DNA from: a virus
Direction: 5' to 3' (one strand)
Virus record (IMG/VR): IMGVR_UViG_3300009285_004777
Location: 1 to 29,843 of that record
DNA length: 29,843 nucleotides
This document shows, piece after piece, positions 15,691 through 22,045 of the stretch. Positions within the stretch are counted from its first letter, which is position 1. Each line of letters opens with the position of its first letter. The notes under the pieces are model-generated. The model did no database searches and had not been told where the DNA came from. It saw nothing but the letters and a program-made list of their open reading frames with translations. Both the position numbers and the translations under genes were made by a program.

Positions 15691-16608
15691 ATGTGTTCAA
15701 TCATGATGATTTGTAAAGTTTGCGGCAATCAAACAGCAAATAAATGTTATTGTTGTAAAGATTGTCAAATTTTGGATATAAGTCGTAAAACTGCTGTACG
15801 TATAAATAGAAAATGTTTATTTTGTGGTAGTGATTTCTTTATTAAAGAATGGGATTTAAAAGCAGGTAGGGGTAAATATTGCTCAAGAAAATGTAATGAT
15901 TGTCATAAGAAAATAACTTATTTGGGCACTAACAATCCAATGTATGGCAAATGTATTTCGGACATTCAAAAAGAATTAATATCAAATTCTCTTAAGAAAA
16001 AATGGCAAGACACAGAGTTTAGGGAAAAAGTTTTAAACGCACACTATAAAAGTTCTCATGTTATTTTTTCGTCTAGTGGATATTGGCCTGGAACTTCTCC
16101 AGATTCTATGGAAAAAAAGAAAAATACTTTTATTAGAAATTATGGTGTGCCCCATAATTGGTCTTGTGTAGAAGTTAGGGAAACGTGTGAAAAAACTTGT
16201 ATGGAAAGGTATGGAAAGTCTTCTTTAGACATGGCTCGTGAATCATCGTTTAAACCATTTACAAAAATAGAAAAAATAACTCAAGACATTTTAGAAAAAA
16301 ATAATATACAATATGAGAGAAATTATAAAATATGTTATGAAATAAATAAATATAAGCTGTATGATTTTTTTATTGTTGATAAAAATATTTTAATTGAGAT
16401 TGATGGTGATTATTGGCATGCAAATCCAGATATATTTTCGTTTTTAAATGATGTGCAGAAAAACAATATAAAAAATGATTTATTTAAAAACGAATTAGCG
16501 TCTAAAAATAGTTTACATTTATTAAGATTTTGGGAAACAGAAGTGTATAGTTGTGATTATGAAAACAATTTACTAGAAAAGATTTTTTCTTATGTCAAAA
16601 AAAATTAA
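15691..16608 (+). CDS. Homing endonuclease, Vsr-like (EDxHD) type, inserted in the sbcD-sbcC gene
   Basis: About 305 residues (MMICK starts at 15703 or 15706 are alternatives). The N-terminus has cysteine clusters (CKVC, CYCCKDC, CLFC, KYCSRKCNDC) of zinc-finger type, then NPMYGK (NUMOD3-like), then YG-centred repeats (NTFIRNYGVPHNW, TCMERYGKSSLDM) seen in phage homing nucleases. The C-terminal nuclease has the Vsr-like core: YDFFIVD...ILIEIDGDYWHAN with Glu236, Asp238, Asp240 and His243 (numbering from 15691), and LLRFWETEV. This matches the EDxHD family (I-Bth0305I type) described in introns and in 'fractured genes'. It sits between the two parts of SbcD, overlapping the second by 17 bases, and leaves no room for a group I intron core. 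It would cut intact sbcD alleles to spread. Confidence 0.8.
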   Translation: MCSIMMICKVCGNQTANKCYCCKDCQILDISRKTAVRINRKCLFCGSDFFIKEWDLKAGRGKYCSRKCNDCHKKITYLGTNNPMYGKCISDIQKELISNSLKKKWQDTEFREKVLNAHYKSSHVIFSSSGYWPGTSPDSMEKKKNTFIRNYGVPHNWSCVEVRETCEKTCMERYGKSSLDMARESSFKPFTKIEKITQDILEKNNIQYERNYKICYEINKYKLYDFFIVDKNILIEIDGDYWHANPDIFSFLNDVQKNNIKNDLFKNELASKNSLHLLRFWETEVYSCDYENNLLEKIFSYVKKN

Positions 16609-19186
16609 GCTTAGAAAAGCTAAACAAGCGAGAGCATGGTGGGTAGGCTCTTATCCGCAGCAGCACTACGGAGAATCTTTAGACAAAGGATATCTTATTT
16701 GGAACATCTATTCGAAAGATATGCATAAAGTAGACTTCATTAAACTTCCTAATGTATATCCATACTATACCATCGTTGTTGACGACGATTTAGATATTGC
16801 AAAAAACGGAGCCATTCAAACTCAGTCTAGAATTAGAATCCTTTCTAGAAGGTTAACAAACTTTGAAAAGAAACAAGTAACAGATAAGATTCAGTTGTTT
16901 TATGATCCAATTAGAATTGATATTGTTGATGACATCAATGCATCTCGTCAAACAATCGCAATAGACAATATTGGCAATACTATAGAAGATTTACATGACA
17001 TCGGCGTTCAAGAAAAACTTATTTCTGAATATTTTAAAGATTCCGATCTTAGTCAAGAAATGTTATTTTCTATATTTGATATTAATAAAAAGTACAATTC
17101 TTTATTTCAATCTGGCGAAGACATAGCAAGAAATGTCATTTATTCTTTTGGTCTTATGACTTGGAACAATACATTTAGTTTTGGAACAAATAATGAATTT
17201 GATTTTTCTAAACACAAAGGATCGGTAGGTGTTTTTGGCAAAAGTGCAAGTGGCAAAAGTTCTTTTGTTGTTGACAATCCATTGTACATAATGTGGAATA
17301 AGATTTCCAAAAAAGTTGCAAAAAATGATTTAATTATTAATGACAATTGTGATTTTTGTGATGGTTCTTTAGAGATTAATCTGTGTGACAAAACCTACAA
17401 TATATTTCGTAAAACATCGATATATTCAAAGTCAGGGAAAAGAAATGGTGCTCCTGTATTGCAGGGAAAGACAGAAGTTACTGTTTGCTGTAAGACTAAA
17501 GAAGGGGCCGTCATTCCAGTAGAAGGAGAAGAAAGAACTGTTATAGATAATTATATTAGATGTATCTTTGGTATTGCTGAAGACTTTATGTTAACTGCTA
17601 TAGCTCCTCAGTGGCAATTATTAAACTTTATAGATTCAGGAGCAACAGATCGACAAAAGCTTGTTGGTAAATATTTCGATATAGATTTCTTTTTCAAGAA
17701 GCATGATTTTGCTAAATCAGATCTAAAAGAAATCACTGGGAAAATTAAAAAATTTAAAGATAAAAACTTTGATATTTTGATACAACAATCTGAAGATTGT
17801 ATTGTTCAATTGAATGATAAATTAGGAATCAAAAATAAATGTCAACAAGAAACTTCTGATTTGTTGTCTAAGTTTCGACAGCAAATGTTTGCTTTAAAAT
17901 CTTCTATTAGTGATATCGATGTTTTATTTCCGGCTGTTCCACTGGAAGATCAAATTAGAGTGACAACTAAATCAACAGAAGAAGAGCAGCATTGTTTACA
18001 ACGTTATAAGCGTGATTTTGAAGACATACAAGCTCAAATAAAGAAAGATGAAGAGTCATTCAAGCTAGAAGAATTAAACAATCTTTCTGAAAAATATACT
18101 TTGTTGAATTCAGAAATGCAGATTTCTTATGGGAAACTACAGGCATTGAATAAACTGAATGTCAATATTTCGGAAGTTACAGAATCTCTTAAAAGAATGT
18201 TAAAGTATGAATGTTTAAATTATTCAAGTTGCTGTATGCTTAAAGAACATGATAGACATAAATCTAATTTAAAAAATTTAGAAACACAAAGAGAAGAGTT
18301 GCTTCCTGAGGCTGAAAAATATCATGAATTAGTCAAACTAGTATCTACAGTAAAAACACAAATTGCAAGTTTGCGCGACATACAGCAAAATATTTTTAAT
18401 AAAAAACAAAAAATTACTGTATATGAAAAAAAGATTTCAGAATCTTATAATATTATAAAACAATTTAATGACAAAATAGAATCTCTAACAAAATTGTTGC
18501 AAATGAAAAGTAAATATGTTTCGCAACATCAAGAATTAGAAAGTATTGTCAGCTCTATTAATGCATTAGAGCTGTCTGCAAAAGATGTGTCCAAAGAGGT
18601 ACTAAGTCTTACAAAACTACTTGGTTCTGAAGAACAAATTTTAAAAAATCTTGCAAGCGAAAAGAAAGAATTTCTTGACACCAAACAAGAATATGAAGCA
18701 TATGAATACTTTATGCGCGCCATGTCAAAAGATGGAATTGTAAAGAAAATTATTTCTAAAAATTTAGATATTATAAATATTGAAATTAATAAAGTATTGT
18801 CAAAATCAGTTGATTTCAGCGTAAATCTTATTTCTACTGATGACGGTAAAGCTATTGATATTGTGTTTCAGTACAAAAATGGCAAACAGAGACCAATAGA
18901 GCTGTGTTCTGGCATGGAAAAGACTTTTAGTGCTATTTCTATACGAGCTGCACTATTGAGTGTTACTACTCTTCCTAGACCTAATTTTATCGTACTTGAT
19001 GAATCATTTGGTGCTTTAGATTCAGAGTGTGTTGGCAGTGTTCAAAAAATGTTAGATTATTTAAAGACGTTATTTGATACGGTTATGATAATTACTCATG
19101 ATGAAACATTAAAAGATTTGGTAGACTATGTTGTTGATGTAGAAAAAGAAGATGGTGGATTTTCAACAATTAGGAGCTTTAATTAA
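16592..19186 (+). CDS. SbcD C-terminal capping region fused to SbcC/gp46-like ATPase (864 aa)
   Basis: Residues about 15-100 are not SbcC but the missing end of SbcD: WWVGSYPQQHYGESLDKGYLIW, then YPYYTIVVDDD. The SbcC/Rad50 ATPase follows: Walker A GKSASGKS (216-223), long coiled coils (about 380-720) with a cysteine-containing turn at 541-548 (C-x5-CC) where the zinc hook is expected, signature CSGMEKTF (772-779, in place of LSGGE), and Walker B IVLDESFGALD (Asp803, Glu804). With the 15013 product it would form a DNA-end and hairpin-processing complex used in recombination and replication. The natural ancestor was probably one SbcD-SbcC fusion polypeptide, now cut by the nuclease gene. The start ATG lies inside the nuclease gene and its ribosome site is weak. 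Confidence 0.85.
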   Translation: MSKKIKLRKAKQARAWWVGSYPQQHYGESLDKGYLIWNIYSKDMHKVDFIKLPNVYPYYTIVVDDDLDIAKNGAIQTQSRIRILSRRLTNFEKKQVTDKIQLFYDPIRIDIVDDINASRQTIAIDNIGNTIEDLHDIGVQEKLISEYFKDSDLSQEMLFSIFDINKKYNSLFQSGEDIARNVIYSFGLMTWNNTFSFGTNNEFDFSKHKGSVGVFGKSASGKSSFVVDNPLYIMWNKISKKVAKNDLIINDNCDFCDGSLEINLCDKTYNIFRKTSIYSKSGKRNGAPVLQGKTEVTVCCKTKEGAVIPVEGEERTVIDNYIRCIFGIAEDFMLTAIAPQWQLLNFIDSGATDRQKLVGKYFDIDFFFKKHDFAKSDLKEITGKIKKFKDKNFDILIQQSEDCIVQLNDKLGIKNKCQQETSDLLSKFRQQMFALKSSISDIDVLFPAVPLEDQIRVTTKSTEEEQHCLQRYKRDFEDIQAQIKKDEESFKLEELNNLSEKYTLLNSEMQISYGKLQALNKLNVNISEVTESLKRMLKYECLNYSSCCMLKEHDRHKSNLKNLETQREELLPEAEKYHELVKLVSTVKTQIASLRDIQQNIFNKKQKITVYEKKISESYNIIKQFNDKIESLTKLLQMKSKYVSQHQELESIVSSINALELSAKDVSKEVLSLTKLLGSEEQILKNLASEKKEFLDTKQEYEAYEYFMRAMSKDGIVKKIISKNLDIINIEINKVLSKSVDFSVNLISTDDGKAIDIVFQYKNGKQRPIELCSGMEKTFSAISIRAALLSVTTLPRPNFIVLDESFGALDSECVGSVQKMLDYLKTLFDTVMIITHDETLKDLVDYVVDVEKEDGGFSTIRSFN

Positions 19187-19191
19187 AGTAA

Positions 19192-19449
19192 ATGAATTGG
19201 TTGCTTAACAATAGTGCTGGAAAACCTGATGGAATGTTTACTTTCGCAGCAATTAGTTTTTTTGTCACTACTTTCTTAGTTCTTCTGTCATCTATAAAGC
19301 ATTTTTCTATTGGAAGTATTTCTGTAGAAATCTCTGAGATAAATGTTTCATTAATTACATTGTATTTTGGTGGTGCATTTACATCTTATGTTGTTCGCAG
19401 AAATTCAAAGTTGAAAGCAGAAGTTCAGCAAACTTCTTCTAGTTCTTAA
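19192..19449 (+). CDS. Small membrane protein with two transmembrane segments (85 aa)
   Basis: The ATG lies five bases after the SbcC stop. Two hydrophobic stretches are visible, at about residues 15-37 (FTFAAISFFVTTFLVLLSS) and about 52-69 (VSLITLYFGGAFTSYVV), followed by a basic and then Gln/Ser-rich tail (VRRNSKLKAEVQQ). Size and topology fit a holin or another phage inner-membrane protein, and the next gene is also membrane-anchored, so the pair could be a lysis cassette. No endolysin is present in the window and the family is not recognised, so this remains a guess. Confidence 0.65.
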   Translation: MNWLLNNSAGKPDGMFTFAAISFFVTTFLVLLSSIKHFSIGSISVEISEINVSLITLYFGGAFTSYVVRRNSKLKAEVQQTSSSS

Positions 19450-19453
19450 AATA

Positions 19454-20242
19454 ATGTGGAAGTATTTATCAACATTTTTGTTAGTCATTTCTTTATTTTT
19501 TTTGATAAATTTTGCTTATCGAATTCATGCTTACAAAATTGATAATTTTAAGCTAAACAATGAATTGGCAGATTTGAGCAGGCTGAACAAGGAAACTGAA
19601 ACAGTATATTCAAAATTGGCAATAGATCTAGACAATATTGAGACAACCAACAAAGAACTTCAAGATATAATATCTAAAAGAAATGAAAATATTGTATCGC
19701 TTACTCAAGCAAACTTATTGTTAAAAGATAAATTCTTTAAAGCTTCCAATGTTCGTGAAACTGTAGTAACTGATTCAGGAGATTCTGTTAATTCGGGCGA
19801 TACCAAAAGGATTAAAGTAGAATTTGAACACACAGAAGATTTACTAAATATTAAAGGATATACTTTAACAAATCCAGCATATGCAGAAGTTGCACTAAGT
19901 TGGTTAAAAGAACTAAATTTGAATATAGTTGTAGCAAAAAATAAAGATAATTCATACAGAGTCTATATAGATTCTAAAAATTCTGATATTGTTCCTACAG
20001 ATATAAAACTAACAGTAGATTCTAGTCTTTTTGATTTACACTGGTATGAAAAAATAGGTGTAGGAGGGGGAGTTAATTTAACCAATGACTACAATATTAT
20101 ACCATATTTTCAAATATCTTACTTTTTTAATGTTACGAATTCTTTCGACTTACGTCCTTACGTAGAATACGGATATTCGTATATGTCGAATAGAATGAAT
20201 TATTCTGTTGGAACTGATTTAGTATGGTATCCTTTCAAATAA
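19454..20242 (+). CDS. Membrane-anchored coiled-coil protein with beta-rich C-terminus (262 aa)
   Basis: Residues 5-24 form a hydrophobic anchor (YLSTFLLVISLFFLINFAY). About 30-97 is a coiled coil (LADLSRLNKETETVYSKLA, TTNKELQDIISKRN). There is then an acidic Ser/Thr linker, a mixed domain, and from about 197 an alternating aromatic/glycine beta pattern (KIGVGGGVNLTND, IIPYFQISYFFN, LRPYVEYGYSYM) ending in VWYPFK. An N-terminal anchor plus a periplasmic coiled coil is what i-spanins (Rz-like) look like, and the C-terminal pattern recalls short outer-membrane barrel hairpins. Either would suit a cell-envelope role with the preceding membrane protein. This is inference; no family is recognised. 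Confidence 0.65.
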   Translation: MWKYLSTFLLVISLFFLINFAYRIHAYKIDNFKLNNELADLSRLNKETETVYSKLAIDLDNIETTNKELQDIISKRNENIVSLTQANLLLKDKFFKASNVRETVVTDSGDSVNSGDTKRIKVEFEHTEDLLNIKGYTLTNPAYAEVALSWLKELNLNIVVAKNKDNSYRVYIDSKNSDIVPTDIKLTVDSSLFDLHWYEKIGVGGGVNLTNDYNIIPYFQISYFFNVTNSFDLRPYVEYGYSYMSNRMNYSVGTDLVWYPFK

Positions 20243-20252
20243 TGGAGAATGA

Positions 20253-20519
20253 ATGAAAGAGCGATCTGGATTTGACTGGAAAGAAACTTCAACTGGTGGA
20301 TATTGGGTAAAACAACGAGAAGGTCATCATCATAAACATACACTTCCATTTTTCTGTCCTCGCGAAGAATGCAAGAAAATTACAAGCACTATAGATGACA
20401 AGTATTTATTAGAATATGGAGTTTGTTCTCAATGTTATGTTTTTTACATTGAAGATAGAAACGCCCCAATAATTGATGTTGAGTTTTTCAAGAATAGGCT
20501 AAAACAGCGAGGTTATTGA
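20253..20519 (+). CDS. Small zinc-ribbon protein (88 aa)
   Basis: GGAG is five bases before the ATG at 20253. The 88-residue product has four cysteines in ribbon spacing, Cys35-x4-Cys40 and Cys58-x2-Cys61 (CPREEC, CSQC), with a His cluster just before (HHHKH, 25-29). Such small zinc ribbons in phages bind nucleic acid or proteins, for example as transcription or packaging accessories, but nothing here picks one. It ends in TGA followed at once by TAA, and after it comes one of the larger intergenic gaps (80 bases). The function is unknown. Confidence 0.65.
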   Translation: MKERSGFDWKETSTGGYWVKQREGHHHKHTLPFFCPREECKKITSTIDDKYLLEYGVCSQCYVFYIEDRNAPIIDVEFFKNRLKQRGY

Positions 20520-20552
20520 TAAAAAGTTAGAATAACTATTTAATTTAGTATA

Positions 20553-20558
20553 TATAAT
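20553..20558 (+). promoter_or_regulatory. Possible promoter -10 (TATAAT) before the packaging module
   Basis: TATAAT occurs in the 80-base gap before the gene at 20600, about 40 bases ahead of its ATG. There is no good -35 hexamer at the usual spacing, and the flanking TATATATAATAA is simply AT-rich. It is listed because intergenic space is scarce here and the gap precedes the packaging genes. Confidence 0.2.
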
Positions 20559-20599
20559 AAGATATTGCAAATATGATGCGAAATATGTGAGGATTTCTA

Positions 20600-21082
20600 A
20601 TGTCAGCAATTTTAGGATATGCCGATAAAAACTATATTCAGAAAAAGTCTATTTACGATGCTTTATATCAAGCTTTCAATGACTGCAAATATGGCGTTAT
20701 TCATGGCGACAATGGACGCTGGAATGTTCCTGTAGAGATGATGCAAGGTGTTACCATGCGCCTTATAGGCCCAGAACACTTTGAATTAACTTGTCACTAT
20801 TATGAAGTTTGCACAATGGAAGGATTAGCAAGAGTCGAAGACAAAGGATATGACTTTATAGACGGCGTTGTTAAAGAAGTTAAGAAGGTTTTTAAAAACA
20901 ATACAGGCAAGGCTGTAAAAATTAAAGAAATTAAGAAGGACCGTTCTTTAGACAAGGTGTCGCGATTATCTGCAGAATCATCTTGGATGTTAGGTTCTTC
21001 GCGTTATGGACATGGCGCCCGTCCTGTTGGGCGATTTTTAATAAGAGACAGCAAAGTTTTCGATTTTTCTGCTTCACTATAA
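20600..21082 (+). CDS. Unknown protein preceding terminase (160 aa)
   Basis: A strong ribosome site (GTGAGG at 20588-20593) supports the ATG at 20600. The N-terminal 115 residues look like a compact alpha/beta domain (SIYDALYQAFNDC, MRLIGPEHFELTCHYY, DFIDGVVKEVKKVF). The C-terminal 45 are Ser/Arg/Gly-rich and probably flexible. It ends six bases before the terminase start. The small terminase subunit often holds this position, but no helix-turn-helix or coiled-coil oligomerisation pattern typical of gp16 is evident, so I do not call it that. It could equally be a virion or packaging accessory protein. Confidence 0.65.
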   Translation: MSAILGYADKNYIQKKSIYDALYQAFNDCKYGVIHGDNGRWNVPVEMMQGVTMRLIGPEHFELTCHYYEVCTMEGLARVEDKGYDFIDGVVKEVKKVFKNNTGKAVKIKEIKKDRSLDKVSRLSAESSWMLGSSRYGHGARPVGRFLIRDSKVFDFSASL

Positions 21083-21088
21083 TGAAAT

Positions 21089-21679
21089 ATGCCACCTTCC
21101 AGAGCCACCAAAAAAGAATTAATAGCTGAAATTATTGCGTGCGGCCAAGATCCAGTTTATTTTATCAAAAAATATGCAAAGATTCAGCACCCTGTAAGAG
21201 GATTGATACCTTTTACTACCTATCCGTTCCAAGATGATATTATAAATGAATTAGTTCAGCATAAATTCAACATTATTCTGAAGGCACGTCAGCTTGGAGT
21301 GACTACTGTCAGTGCTGCTTATATTGCTTGGTTTATTCTATTCCATCGAGATAAAAATGTTTTAATTATTGCAACAAAGCGCGAAACTGCGCAAACAATG
21401 ATTAGAATAGTTAAAAATATTTTCAAATATCTACCAATTTGGATGTTGGACTTAGGGAAAATATTATTCAACAACAAACATAGTCTTGAATTGGCTAACG
21501 GTTCTCGCGTAAAAGCTATGTCTACTACAAGCGATGCTGGCCGTTCAGAGGCTGTATCGTTGCTGGTAGTTGATGAGTGTGTTGGAAAAGATACTGTTGT
21601 GCAAATTCGTAACAAAAATACAGGTGAAGTTAGAAATATTTCTATGGGCGAATTGTATTCTAACCATTACTATAAATAG
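21089..21679 (+). CDS. Terminase large subunit, N-terminal part, fused to split-intein N-part
   Basis: Residues 1-163 are the start of the TerL packaging ATPase. They include the common terminase P-loop variant KARQLGVTT (65-73), a GSRVKAMSTTSDAGRSEAV stretch, and Walker B LLVVDE with Asp162 and catalytic Glu163. Immediately after Glu163 comes Cys164, which opens a 33-residue intein N-fragment (CVGKDTVVQI...NISMGELY) ending in TAG. The next coding piece at 21719 is in the same reading phase, and 13 codons including TAG and TGA separate them. TerL therefore exists only after trans-splicing with the 21719 product. The upstream gene ends six bases earlier and the ribosome site is poor. The T4 counterpart is gp17. 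Confidence 0.88.
   Translation: MPPSRATKKELIAEIIACGQDPVYFIKKYAKIQHPVRGLIPFTTYPFQDDIINELVQHKFNIILKARQLGVTTVSAAYIAWFILFHRDKNVLIIATKRETAQTMIRIVKNIFKYLPIWMLDLGKILFNNKHSLELANGSRVKAMSTTSDAGRSEAVSLLVVDECVGKDTVVQIRNKNTGEVRNISMGELYSNHYYK
21578..21676 (+). other. Split-intein N-fragment (IntN) in TerL, 33 aa
   Basis: The fragment has intein block A: Cys1, Asp-Thr at 5-6, Val8 and an I-x-M-x-ELY end. It is inserted exactly between Walker B DE and the next extein residue of TerL. A 33-residue N-part with a long C-part is the layout of atypically split inteins such as AceL-TerL (25-residue N-part, also in a TerL gene). It contains the nucleophile of the first acyl shift. Confidence 0.88.
21671..21678 (+). 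promoter_or_regulatory. TATAAATA box between the two TerL pieces (possible late promoter)
   Basis: A perfect match to the T4 late promoter consensus, overlapping the IntN stop codon (TAT AAA TAG) and 40 bases ahead of the IntC ATG. It could give the downstream TerL piece its own transcript. About half a dozen chance matches are expected in a sequence this AT-rich, and others occur inside genes, so confidence is low. Confidence 0.25.
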
Positions 21680-21718
21680 TTGATCAAAAATGAACCAAAG
21701 GAATGAAACAATTTTTAT

Positions 21719-22045
21719 ATGAACAACTGTAAAAACATAGATGAATGGGAGGTTTTAACTCCAAGTGGTTGGAGTGATTTTTCAGCAATTAAAAAGGTTG
21801 AAAAGAATTGTTATTTGTCTATTGTGCTAAGTAATGACACTGTTTTTTTATGTTCAAAAGAACATAAGATAAAATTAAAAACTGGAAAATTTATATTTGC
21901 TGTCGATCTTTTGGCGGGAGACGAACTGGATAATGACATAAATGTTTCTTCTATTGAAAAAATATATTCTGATGTAGACTTATATGATTTAATTAATGTT
22001 GAAAAAAACAATGAATATTATACTGATAGTATAGTAAGCCACAAT
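21719..22045 (+). other. Split-intein C-fragment (IntC) in TerL, 109 aa
   Basis: Contains the block-B-like region after a W-x-VLTPSGW strand, KxHKIKLKTG with AxDLLAGDEL, block F-like LYDLINVEKNNEYYTDSIV, and the C-terminal SHN followed by Cys+1 of the extein. It has no endonuclease domain, so together with IntN it is a mini-intein of about 142 residues. The internal NVEK and VSHN|C features are those of AceL-TerL-type C-fragments. Confidence 0.87.

Noticed and set aside
15673-15691. TGA read as tryptophan, joining the SbcD fragment to the nuclease gene
   Set aside because: TGA ends other genes at sensible places, for example at 12233-12235 where the paralogue has TAA at the matching C-terminus, so TGA is a normal stop here.
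15590-16610. Group I intron carrying the nuclease gene
   Set aside because: The nuclease gene overlaps the next coding piece and only about 100 bases lie upstream of it. There is no room for the conserved core after it and no core motifs were seen before it.
20600-21082. Small terminase subunit
   Set aside because: The position fits, but no helix-turn-helix or oligomerisation pattern of gp16-type proteins is visible; left as unknown.
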